From NCBI GenBank assembly GCA_010093515.1, contig MU001674.1, positions 925,975-989,974 of the forward strand: DNA of 64,000 nucleotides. Direction: 5' to 3'. Below are positions 1 to 9,854 of the stretch, in pieces (the stretch's first letter is position 1; every line of letters begins with the position of its first letter). The position numbers were made by a program, and so were the translations under genes. The stretch comes from Lineolata rhizophorae. Lineage: Eukaryota > Ascomycota > Dothideomycetes > Lineolatales > Lineolataceae. The notes beneath the pieces are model-generated. The model had not been told where the DNA came from and ran no database searches. It saw only the letters and a list, made by a program, of their open reading frames with translations.

Positions 1-583
1 GCTGCCGCCGTCCATCCAGTGAGTGCTCCCTCTCTCTCTCCCTCCCTCTCTCCAGCAGTTCCGATTGATGGCTACATGGCACGCCCTTCCCGCAACCCTC
101 GTCCTTGCCCGCCCCCTTCGCTTCCCCAGAGTGGCCCCCCGGAAGAGTCAAGAGAGCCCGCGATCTGCGCCGATTGCTTCCCGAACTGGGACCCAGGGCC
201 GCGCCGGCGCCGAGGCCGGCCGACGGGCTGCCGCTCGCCCCAGCCCCGGAGCGCGCCCCCCCCGCCTTTGACATGACTCGCCGCCATCGCGCGGCCGTTT
301 CGTGCCTGGCAAGAGGCGGTCAATCCGGCGGGCCCGCCCGGTCCGCGGCGGTTTCTGCTGCAAGCCCGCGAGCCGCCTCCTGCGCTGCGTGTGGCCCCCG
401 TCACCTCTTGACTCTTTTCACTCGGCCCAGGCAACCTTTTTTTTTTTTTTTTTTTCTTTCTTTCTTTCTTTCCCCGAGGTTGCTGCTGGGAGCTGCAGCC
501 GAAGCACAAAACGAGAAAAAAACCGCTTGCTTCATTCGCCCCCCTTCACACAACCCGCCCGCCTAAAACCGGCCCAACGCATC
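1..583. other. 5' flank of the mucin-like gene
   Basis: No gene is supported here. The stretch is GC-rich and pyrimidine-rich, with a run of 19 T at 437-455 followed by CTTT repeats to 473, about 110 bases before the chosen start codon at 584. The reading frame stays open upstream to 302 without an earlier ATG, so the stretch is best read as promoter and 5' leader. Confidence 0.5.
437..473. repeat. poly-T / CTTT simple repeat
   Basis: Nineteen T in a row are followed by four to five CTTT units. Pyrimidine-rich tracts like this are common in leaders of filamentous fungal genes. No function can be read from the sequence alone. Confidence 0.9.
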
Positions 584-2533
584 ATGCGGGTGCCTTCAGG
601 AGCCACGGGCCCGTTCCTGCATTCGCCCTCGTGCCAGCGCCAGCCCGCGCCCGTTCATGCGTCCTCCGCCACCGCCGTTGCTAATCCGCCGAACCCCTCC
701 GACAGGCGAAAGTACTTCTCCTCGCTGGAGCGGCTGCGCATCGCAGAGAACTCGGCGCCGCGCCCTTTTGTCTCCATCAGCGCTCCTCGGGCCCCGCGCT
801 CGTCGTCCTCGCTGCACCGCTCCCGCTCCGGACCGCCGGAGAAGCAGCCTTCGACGCTCTCGCGCAACTCGGCGAGCCGGCCGCGCCGACGCCTCCGGAA
901 GCCGGGCGAGCCCGCACTCCCCGGATCGACCATCACGGCCGCCGAGGCTCGATGGTTCCTCTCGCTGCCGGATAAAGTGCGGCGACGACATTTCTCGCGC
1001 GAGGAGCAAGTCCTGCTGGCCGGCCTGTGCGACCACCGCGACCGCCGCGACCGCTCGTTCGACCAGCGCTCCGACAGCAGCCTCCGGCAGCACCTTCCCT
1101 GGCCCTGGGAAGACGAGCGCCCGTCCATCGGCGGAGACGCGCCCGAATTCGCCCGCCCGAACCCGTTCGCGCACCCGTTCGCGCCCTCGGAGCATTCCGA
1201 CTTGGACCACCGCGGCACTGCCGCCGCCGCCGAGGAGTGCCACGAGCTGCCCGCGGACGAACCGCTCGACCCGATCCAGCTGAGCCCTCTCGAGATGGCG
1301 CTTCCAACCCCACCCCCACCGGCGCTGCCGCCCCAGCAGCAGCAGCAGCAGCAGCCGAACCGCCGGTCCAGCAAGTCGTCGTTCCGCCGCACGCTGTCGC
1401 TGACCAACAACCCCTTCGCCCGGCTCTCCATGTCCTCGGCGCCCGCCGTGCCCACCTCGCCGCCGATGCAGGCCCCGCCGACGACGGCGCAGAGCTGGAG
1501 GCCGCGCGCCGGCTCGCTGAGCGCGGCCGCCCGCCACCGGCGCGACCACTCCGCGAGCGGCGGCGCCGCCCGGCCCGCGGCTGCCGGCTTCGACCCCGCC
1601 GCCATGCACTACCGCGACCCCGAGGCCCGCTTGAAGCTGCGCCAGTACCTGGCGTCGCCGCAGAAGTTCGACGAGGCCATCGAGTACGGCTTCCCGGCCT
1701 CGCCCGGGGACGGCGGAGGTGGGGGCGCGGGCGGGGGCGTGGCGTCTCCGGGACCGGCTGACGCCCACGCCCACGCCCACGCCCGCCAGGGCCCCGCCGA
1801 CGAGGACCGCTTCCTGAGCCGCGACGTACAGACGTTCCTGCGCGACGACGCCGTGTCGTTCCTGGCGTCGGATGACGAGGGCGAGGGCGCGGGCGCGGGC
1901 GCGGGCGAGGACGGCCAGAGCGAGGATGAGGACGATGAGGACTCCGAGGGCTCGGATGAGGACGACGACGACGACGAGGACTCGCTCACGGACGCGGACT
2001 CGCCCACGACGCCCTCGGACCTGGATAACATCTTCCGCCTCAACCACCACCACCAACATCACCATCACAACCAGCAGCACCACCGCGCCGCGGGCTCCAA
2101 CCCGTCGTCCACGGACTCGAACGGCCTCCCCCCCGCCCCGGCCGCCGCCCGCCACCACCACCACCACCACCACCACCACCACCACCACCAGCAACGCGCC
2201 AACTTCGACGGCCTCCTCGCCGGCCACCGCGAGATGACGCTGCGCATGACGCTGACGCGCCCCGACCTGCGCGCCAACGACGAGGAGCTGTACGGCTGGC
2301 AGCAGCAGCAGCAGCAGCAGCAGGAGCAAGGCGGTGGAGGCGCAGGGGCGCCCAGGTTCTCGCCGGCGTCGGCGTCGGCGAAGGACGATCCGCTGGCGCT
2401 GGAGGAGCTGCCGCCGCTCGTGGACGATGCGACGGGGGCGCATGGCGCGTTTGCTGTCGTGGGGGGTGGGGGTGGTGGTGGAGGGCAGGCGGGGTTGGTG
2501 CGGCGGTTGTTGGGGAGGATGAGGAAGGGGTAG
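584..2533 (+). CDS. low-complexity 'mucin-like' conserved fungal protein
   Basis: Single-exon frame of 649 residues starting at the first ATG in frame. It has strong GC3 bias, while the long antisense frame is a shadow. Two ordered blocks stand out and resemble Pezizomycotina proteins usually labelled 'mucin, putative'. One, around residues 118-145, has the core LPDKVRRRHFSREE. The other, around residues 341-371, has the core YRDPEARLKLRQYLASPQKF and continues into EAIEYGFP. The rest is low complexity: Ser/Pro/Arg-rich N-terminus, poly-Gln near residue 250, a long Asp/Glu-rich acidic stretch near residues 430-480, poly-His tracts near residues 487-540 and poly-Gln near 575. There is no signal peptide or membrane segment, so it is probably nuclear or cytosolic rather than a true mucin. 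The function is unknown. The start is inferred and the stop is certain. Confidence 0.8.
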   Translation: MRVPSGATGPFLHSPSCQRQPAPVHASSATAVANPPNPSDRRKYFSSLERLRIAENSAPRPFVSISAPRAPRSSSSLHRSRSGPPEKQPSTLSRNSASRPRRRLRKPGEPALPGSTITAAEARWFLSLPDKVRRRHFSREEQVLLAGLCDHRDRRDRSFDQRSDSSLRQHLPWPWEDERPSIGGDAPEFARPNPFAHPFAPSEHSDLDHRGTAAAAEECHELPADEPLDPIQLSPLEMALPTPPPPALPPQQQQQQQPNRRSSKSSFRRTLSLTNNPFARLSMSSAPAVPTSPPMQAPPTTAQSWRPRAGSLSAAARHRRDHSASGGAARPAAAGFDPAAMHYRDPEARLKLRQYLASPQKFDEAIEYGFPASPGDGGGGGAGGGVASPGPADAHAHAHARQGPADEDRFLSRDVQTFLRDDAVSFLASDDEGEGAGAGAGEDGQSEDEDDEDSEGSDEDDDDDEDSLTDADSPTTPSDLDNIFRLNHHHQHHHHNQQHHRAAGSNPSSTDSNGLPPAPAAARHHHHHHHHHHHHQQRANFDGLLAGHREMTLRMTLTRPDLRANDEELYGWQQQQQQQQEQGGGGAGAPRFSPASASAKDDPLALEELPPLVDDATGAHGAFAVVGGGGGGGGQAGLVRRLLGRMRKG

Positions 2534-5263
2534 GAGGGGGGGTTGGATGGGCGTTTTGAAAAATTTTTTTGGTTTTTGGTTTTTGGTTTGTTTGGGTCTG
2601 GGCGAGAAACTGGCATTTTGATGCGGCTCGGATGCATGCATGCGGGTGGATTTGGGCCTGGCCTGGCCTGGGACGTGGGTTTGTAGCTTGCGGGATGGCG
2701 AGATTTTTTTAGTTTTTGGGGCTTTTCTGCTCTATTTTCTTCTCTTTTGTTTCTTGGATGGATATTTCCTCCCCTTCCTATTTGGGGGAGGGTTTTTTTT
2801 TTTTTTTTTGGTCTAATTCCCTTGCCGAGTCTCCGCACGCGATTATTGATATCCATTTCCCTTTGCGACGAGTCTCACTTGTTTATGTATCGGGGAAATC
2901 TATCTGCTGTACAAGTCGCCCGAATTGGGCTGGGGCGCCTTTTTGGGTCGAACGTTTCGTGCGCGGCGTCCGTTGCGTCTCCGGCCCGGCGAGAGCGCCT
3001 TTCTTTGGAGTGGTTGATCACCCGCCTCGGGCCTGGAAGCTGGACGCTGGCGGGTTGTTTCAGGAGAGGGAAGGTGCTGGTTGGTCGGGCTGGAAAGTCG
3101 GAAGGCGCATTTGGGGAGTCAGTGAGCAGAGAGGGAGTGTGTGTGTGTGTGTGTGTGTGTCCTATTTCTAGGGATATCTATGAGCTTGCGACAACGAAGA
3201 ACATAATTGAACATCTTTTCCCTCCCACATTTGGGCTTTCATAGGTACCTGCTACGCAGTCGTCTAGTCTAGAGGAAGGCCCCGCGGGGACGGGCTAGAC
3301 GCCGCACGGAATACCACGACGTCCACGCTTCTTGCTCCCCTTTGGCGTCATGGGAGAGCCACATGCAGCCTTTTTTTTTTTTTTCTTCCCGTGCGCTTGC
3401 GGTCTGACCTCCCATGCCACCCGAGCCGGCGCGGCGCAGACCTCCAGCCAGCCACACGCCTTTCCTTCTACATATGCACGCGCGATGCGTAGAGCGCGTT
3501 GGCGCCGCCGGCCGCACGCGTTGGCGCGGGGCCTGGCGCGCTGCTTGCGGTTGCCGGCGCTGGCGCGGGGGAGGTTGTATGTATGTGCATGTGTATGCAT
3601 GTACCTTTTTTTTCTCCCCTCGTTGCTCCTTTGGCGCCGCGGCGCCGTCGAGCGCGCTCGGGGACTGGGGATTGGTAGGCGGTGCGTTACTCTGCATGTG
3701 CGTATGTGTGGAGATAGGCGCAAATGACGACAGGCCGGATTTGATTGAAGGTTTTCGAGGATATTGCTGCGTGCTGCGTTGAGGTTTGTTCTGACGGAGT
3801 TGATCTTGGTATTTTGCGATGGGGAAATAGGGCTTGGGTACGTGGCGTTGTTAACTCCACGGCCGCGGCTTGCCATCTGCAGGTGAGTTGGGAAGAGAAG
3901 TGGTCTGATTGCTCTTGGGCGGTTTGTACAAGTTGGCACTCCGCATCCTTGTGGAAATTAGGCATTGTGGCAGTGTGATGATTGCTACCTTTTTTTCCCG
4001 CTTATATGGCCCTCCAATTTTACTGGCCGCAAGCGACGAAAATTTTTTTAATATATTAGCTTTGACCGAGGTGTGTATAAGTGGGTAGTCTAAGAATGCT
4101 GCCCGGTTAAGAGTTGTACTGTCCCGGGGCTGCCTGTTCTCCTGCAATCATTCAAAGCAGAGGCGTCGTCCAGGCCTTTGACTATTCGAACACAAATGAG
4201 CACCTAGGCCATGTTCAACACTGATGGTACTCAATTTTCACCTTTCTCTAAATGTTCATCCGAGCCATGACATTCAAGTTCCTACTTGTATCGCATTCCC
4301 TAGACCGTCCAAAGTTGGCTCCACTCTGTCGCAAACTGACCACTCGTTCATTTCATGTCGACTACAACTGAAAAAGCAGAGAGTAACAAGCTTCTCACGC
4401 AAGTCAGGAAGAGAATCAGGATGGTTTCTCTTCTCAAAAATTCAATTTCCTTGTGTAGGCAGTGCGGGCTCGTAGTGTTGTCGACCTCCCCCGCAGTAAG
4501 CACACGATCGCACTGCAGCAACTCGTAGCGGTTCTCTGCAATCGAACGGTTGACCTTTCCTTCTGCTCAGATCCATCGCGCCATACCTGCAGCATCGTCC
4601 TCTGAAGTAACTGAGAGTGGAATGGACAGTTCAATACTCCAGAACTCCGCGCGTCTACGTAGTGGCACACTGCGGAAATTGTACTCCCCAGTTGGCCAAT
4701 GAGACCAAGCAATGGAGCGGCCGCGCATTCGGTCATTGGCTGGCGATCGGCATCACATCCCTGCCCGCCCCTGCATCAGACGACTCGCCTCCGCCAATAG
4801 TTGGCCCCAATGGCGCTCACGCTAAGACAATGGCGAGGGTCTCCGTGTTTTGCACCCCGAGGCCGAGAGCTCCTCCCTTCGACCTCGCGCTCCACCACGC
4901 CTGCCCTCGAGGCTCACGCTGTCGAGCCTGCCACTCACTCCGTCTTGGGGCTCTCGTTTCCTTCCTGCCCGGAAACGTGGCCCGCCATTCTTTTAAAACA
5001 ACACGTCCTACCCGCGTTGTCGGCCATCACCACTTTCGCGCCCTAGACGGCCGCTTTGGTGTGCTGGTCGCAACCGTCACACTCCCTACTATCGTCAGCT
5101 AACTGCTATATCGAGGGCGCTGGTCCCAGCGCCCCTCAGCCTCACGCTCTCTCTCTACCGCCTCCATCCGGAGCCTGCGTTGCGCTGGTCGCAGCATCGT
5201 CTAACTGTCTCTATCGCGATTATAGCTTTGTGCTCTTGTTTCCTATTTTAGTTCATCGTCAAA
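2534..5263. other. intergenic region before the MFS transporter
   Basis: A 2.7 kb spacer with no convincing gene. It holds the 3' end of the mucin-like gene (T/G-rich), poly-T tracts near 2793 and 3371, a GT dinucleotide repeat at 3137-3160 and AT-richer DNA from 3.9 to 4.6 kb. The last 600 bases are CT-rich and are probably promoter and leader of the gene starting at 5264. Open frames here (longest about 160 codons) lack codon bias or recognisable domains. Confidence 0.5.
3137..3160. repeat. (GT)12 microsatellite
   Basis: Twelve uninterrupted GT dinucleotides lie in the spacer between the mucin-like gene and the MFS transporter. Confidence 0.95.
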
Positions 5264-7182
5264 ATGCTTGGATTTCACCGTCGGACTCGCTCTCTCATCC
5301 CTGTCACGGAGCTCTCCAAGTACGACGAGAAGGTTGAGCCCGCCGTCGAGACATACGATGATGTCGATGTCGAAGAAGAGTGTGCGGTGGAGCCTATTCG
5401 AGCGGATCGGAGGCAACTGATGCTTCTGTACTTGATATTCCTCGCAGAAGCGTATGCCACTCCTAACACCAACATCCGCATTCCCGTCTCCTCTGAACAC
5501 TTGGCACTGCCCCGCACGTCACCCTGTGTTGCCATGCATCTTGCGAGATCTCACTGGAGTCACCTATGTCGTCTGTTCTCGATTGGCATTTTGCTGACGC
5601 TGAACCCCTCTTGTATAGAATCATGGCCGCCAGCTTCCGCCCCCAACTAGAGATTCTCCTCGAGCGCGACGAATTCTGCGGCGACCTCTCGTCCTCATAC
5701 TTGCGCAACGTTCTCGACTGCGCCTACGCCTTCGGCGGCGTAGCCGGCATCGGTTGGGGCTGGCTCGCGGACCGGGTCGGCCGCCGCCCCGTTGTGCTGT
5801 CCCAGCTGTTCGTCATGTCGCTCGCTTGCATGATGACGGGCCTCGCGACCGACCTCGCGTCGTGCGCCCTCCTGCGCTTCGTCTCGGGCGTCGCGTCCTC
5901 GAGCATCATCGTCTGCGTGCTCACCATGATTGGCGACTTGAGCCAGGACCAGCTGGAGCGCGCGAAGAACGTCGCTCGGTTGCCGCTGATAGGCGTCCTG
6001 GGGGCCGTGGGACCGACGGTGGAGGCCCTGGTGGTGGATGCCGTGGGAGGGGATGAGGGCCTCTCCAAGAAGTACCCTGTGCTCTCGGGCCAGCTCGTGT
6101 GTGGTAGCGGGATCCTCGTGATCGCCATCCTGGGCTGCATCATGCTGAAGGAGACGCTCCCTCGGCCCTCGTGCTCATCCAAGCAGCCCAGCGCTGACGC
6201 CGACTGCGAGCGCGCCGCCTTCCTGGGCCAATCCCTCCGCAACGACAGCGAAGCGACGCTGACCGTCTCCATCGTCGACGACGCCACGCCCTCGTCCCCG
6301 CCTCCATCCCCCATCTCGATCTGGCAATTCCTGCGCGCGCCCTCCCTCCTCATCCTCCTAGCCTCCTTCTCGCTGCTCTCGCTCCACGCCTCCACCTTCG
6401 ACGCGCTGCTGCCGCACCTGGGCCACTCGAGCACCTCGCACGGCGGGCTCGGCCTGCCCTGCACGTACCTAGGCGCCGCCGTCGTGGCCATCCGCGGCGT
6501 CGCGGCCCTGGCCCTATACCACGGCATCCCGCGCCTGCTCGCCCCCGCGCCGACGCCGCGCAAGGGCGCAGCCGACGCGTCGGGCGCCGGCGCCGCGCCC
6601 CCGCCGCCCGTCAGCCCGCTGCGCCCCTACCGCCTCGCCTGCATCCTCTTCCCGGCGCTGTATGCGCTGACGCCGGCGCTGGGCCAGCTGGCGGCCGCGG
6701 TGGGCGATTGCGCGGCGGCGGGCCCGGCGCTCGCGGCCGCGGTGGCGGGCGCCGCCGTCGCGCTCAAGCACGCGCTCGCGGGCGCCGCGCACGCGCTCGT
6801 CGCGCTGCTGATGCTGGCCGCCGCGCCCGACGCCTTCTCGGCCGGCACCGTCGCCGGCCTCATGCAGGTCGGCGCGCTGTTCAGGGCGCTGGCCGTCGCG
6901 GGCGCGGGCGCGGCCTTCTTCCTGAGCGACGAGGCCGGCGTCGTGCGGACGGGCGGCGCGCTGTGGGCGGTGCTGACGCTGGTGGCGGGCGCGGGCGCGG
7001 GCCTCGCCTGGTTCGTGAGGGAGGGGCTCAGCGTCGAGAGGGATTTGGCGGGCGAGGCGCTGCGGTGGGAGACGTGCTTTGATGCCGAAGGGGTGGCGAA
7101 GGAGGGGGTGGAGGGGGGGAAGGGGGAGTGGAGTGAGGGGGAGTGGGAGAAGGAGTCTTTGGTTGAGGGAGGAGGGCGGTGA
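5264..7182 (+). CDS. major facilitator superfamily transporter
   Basis: Two exons, 5264-5451 and 5619-7182, flank a 167 bp intron with a GTATGC donor and a TATAG acceptor. Joining them keeps the frame and restores the usual first-helix sequence LIFLAEAIMAASFRPQ, which neither frame has alone. The product is about 583 residues with some twelve hydrophobic segments. The MFS signature between helices 2 and 3 (GWGWLADRVGRRP) lies near residues 106-118. A hydrophilic loop around residues 240-300 divides the two halves, and the second half is extremely Ala-rich. The N-terminal half resembles the fungal YCR023C/ZIFL-like or tetracycline-resistance-type MFS group. The substrate cannot be told from sequence. 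It probably sits in the plasma or vacuolar membrane. The acidic, Gly-rich C-terminal tail is cytosolic by the usual topology. Confidence 0.85.
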
Positions 7183-7617
7183 TGGGCTGGGTGCGTCGTT
7201 AATGCCGGTATCACGAGTCTGGGGGAGGGGGGGGAGCAAGCGCGTATGGTTGCGGGATGAGGGTTTCTTGCGGCTAGGAGGTGAGAGGAATTGCGAGTTT
7301 CCCTTTGTATAGTTGATGGTTGAGATGTCCAACTCTTGTCGATCTATGTCTATAGCTCTTGGTTTCCCTATATTTTCCTTTCTTCCTTCTAACACTTCTT
7401 AGCGGCTTGGGGAGTTTGCATTCAATGCCTCTTTTGTGGGGGTTATTTTCGATGGGTGGCGATCTCGTTGGACAGTTTCTACGCTGCGGATAAGGGTATC
7501 TAGGGCTTTCCTCCCGGTGACCGCTAAGTGCAGAAAGAATTTTCCGACCCGTAATGCCAACACAGTGATTAAATCAATAAACATCGATCCCGAAGATTTG
7601 CAGAAAACGTTCAAACC
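7183..7617. other. convergent intergenic region
   Basis: About 435 bases lie between the 3' ends of the MFS gene and TRM5. They are AT-richer than the flanking genes and show no gene. They probably hold both 3' UTRs. Confidence 0.5.
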
Positions 7618-9293
7618 TCATGATGCCGGCTCCTTTTTATCTCCGCCCTGCCCCTCCTCAACCTCCTTGAACGCCACCTCCTCTGGCAGCCTAAAGCTCA
7701 CGCACACCATGGTCTTCCCCGGCGCCACATCCCTCACATCATGCACGTGCACATCCTCGCCCCCCGGCCTCACCGGCGCACCGATCCTCTCGCTCACCTC
7801 CGCGCAAGCCCCTTCCGCCAGCCTCTGGGCGTCGTCGTCCTTGGGCCGGAAGCAGTACACGTGCACCATGGGCAGCCTGAGGCCGGACGGGCTGGTCGGC
7901 GAGGCGAAGAGGGGCCGGTCCGGGGGGCGATACAGCCCGACGAAGGCGGGGAGGAAGTCGAGGGCCGAGGCGGGGAGGTTCATGACGTAGTGGGCGAAGA
8001 CGCGGGGCATGGTGTAGGTGCGGGGCGTTCGGGAGGCGGGAGGTGGCGATTTGGCGCGAGAGGCTTGCTGGTGCTGGATCTTGCCCGCGCTAGCTGGCGG
8101 GCCGCGGCTCGGGTTGTTGTCGTTGTTGTCAGTGGTGGTGGTGGTGCCGCCGCCGCGGGGCTGGCGGGCGTGGCGCGCGGCGCGCTGGTGAGCGCGCGCG
8201 CTTGGCCAGATGGTGACTGATTGCGGCGTGTCGGCGTCCAACAGCCTCCGCGTGGCGCTGCGGATGAAGCCATAGGCGTCGTCGTTGAAGACGGTGACCA
8301 GGTCGGCGACCTTGTTCCGGGCGACGTTGTCCCTGAGCGCCTCGGCCGCGTCCGGGTTGAGGTCGTTGGCCCAGACGAAGCAGCGGCGGTGCTTGGCGGC
8401 GGGCACGGCGAATGGGCCCACGCCGGCCATGGCGTCGCAGACGGCGTCGCCGGCGGCGAAGAAGTCGGCCACGAGGCGCCGGTGCTCGGTGCCGAGGCGC
8501 GAGTTCCAGTACACCTTTGCGTAGTCGAAGGCGAAGGCGCAGTCGTGCTCGTGGAGCGTGACGTTGAGGTCGTCGTCGCCGGCTAGCACCTCGTAGCTGA
8601 AGGTGCGGTACGTGGACGCATCGCCGACGAGGTCCGTCTTGTTGATGACGGTGCGGGCCGACGGCGTCTTGTCCAAGAGGACCGTCGCGATCAGGTGCTT
8701 GTAGGGGAAGTGCTGCGGCCGCAGGTTCAGGTGGCACACGTGCCCGGCCTGGTTGACGGTCTGCGGGTACGCTTCCGGGTCGTCCTTGCCGATGACGGAG
8801 TCCATAACCTCGTCGTACGTCCAGAAGGAGTAGTCGAGCTTGAGCTCGTACGGGATCAAGGAGGCGGTGCCGCGGTCCACCAGCTCGCGCAGCTGCTGGC
8901 TCCAGGTGGCCGCGTCTTTGCTAGGATCAAAAATCGCGGGCGTCAGCAAGGCAACCGCCATTTCGCCGTATAGAAAACCGGCGCTGAACGAAGTTGCGCC
9001 TGGTTTGCACACATACTGTCGTGCTTGATCTCCGGTCGCAGCAGCAGGCAGCGTCGCGCGCTGCCCTCGACGGGCTCGCGGTGGACGGTGTTGATGCGCG
9101 GACACACGAACAGGTCCTTGCTGCGCTCGAGCAGCTTCCGGCTCGGCGAGATGTCGCTGTTCCTGAAGATGGAGGCGGCGGAGAGCGGGACCGTCTTGCG
9201 GAAGAGGGAGCGGTCGAGCGCGCGCATGCCCCGGTTGAGCGGCGGGCGGAGCATGGTGTCGTCGTCGTTGCCGCTGCTGCTCTGCGGTGGCAT
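7618..9293 (-). CDS. TRM5: tRNA (guanine-37-N1)-methyltransferase Trm5
   Basis: Two exons on the minus strand, 9293-9017 and 8915-7618, flank a 101 bp intron (GTATGT donor, AAAG acceptor). The phase is consistent and joins ...PEIKHD to NAATWSQQ. The product is about 524 residues. Family marks include RGMRALDRSLF near the N-terminus, VINKTD, VYWNSRL, the SAM-binding motif DAMAGVGPFAVPA near residue 250 followed by NDLNP, and the late MNLPASALDFL block. Trm5 puts a methyl group on G37 next to the anticodon and prevents +1 frameshifting; it acts in nucleus/cytosol and in mitochondria. A Thr/Asn/Pro-rich insert of about 60 residues before MPRVFAHYVMNL is unusual in length. The ATG at 9254 (MLRPPL) is an alternative start. 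The frame extends further upstream but without an ATG. It is transcribed divergently from the kinesin gene. Confidence 0.9.
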
Positions 9294-9745
9294 TTCCAGG
9301 GGTTGGGTTTGGCGGACGGCTACCGGCGTTGCATGTTCCGGCTGCAGGAACGCGCGCGACACTGGCAATATACGATGCTTTAGAATAGTCCCTTTTGTTC
9401 TGGAGAAGTCGAGTAGCAGTAAGTCGGCGAGCGCTGCAGGGGCACCTTGGGTACAGGGTATGTAGCGGCCGATACGGATGCAATAAGGGTGTAGGGCTGA
9501 CTCGCACCGCCAAGGCCGGGCGTGGTGCGAGCGGCGCGGGCGGACGCGGGCGGTCCTCCTGCCTAATCTGCGCCGGGTCCCGGCTCTCTACAACAGTCCT
9601 CGGCTTCGCCTCGAGCGCCCTCAACAACAACCGCCGCCCGCCGGACGCGACGCCTCTCCACCAGCCTGTCCACCCCCTCGTCCCGCCCATCCGCAGATGG
9701 TGTCGGCGCTCCTGATCGCCATCCTCTACCCGCCCCTGTAATCCT

Positions 9746-9778
<33 letters not shown>

Positions 9779-9854
9779 CATCTGCCTATCCTCGCGGTCG
9801 AACTTGCGCTGTGCCCTCGCCTTCGCGCCTTGACCCGGCGTCAACGCGATCGCG
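9294..9854. promoter_or_regulatory. shared TRM5 / kinesin-3 divergent promoter
   Basis: This is the 561-base gap between two divergent start codons. It holds GC-rich DNA, a GCC trinucleotide run at 9746-9776 and a pyrimidine-rich stretch just before the kinesin ATG. No TATA box was recognised. Confidence 0.5.
9746..9776. repeat. GCC trinucleotide repeat
   Basis: About ten tandem GCC units lie in the probable 5' leader of the kinesin gene, 79 bases before its start codon. The tract is GC-only and could form secondary structure in the mRNA. No role is shown. Confidence 0.9.

Noticed and set aside
596-2641. 681-codon minus-strand frame opposite the mucin-like gene
   Set aside because: The sense frame has the GC3 bias and conserved blocks. 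The antisense frame reads as runs of Val, Arg and Leu mirroring the repeats.
4617-5102. 161-codon plus-strand frame before the MFS gene
   Set aside because: Composition does not match neighbouring genes, no family is recognisable, and it lies in the probable promoter region.
9294-9777. Longer Trm5 starting near 9777 in the open minus-strand frame
   Set aside because: That frame belongs to a different phase from exon 1 and has no ATG. The conserved start region lies in exon 1 at 9293 or 9254.
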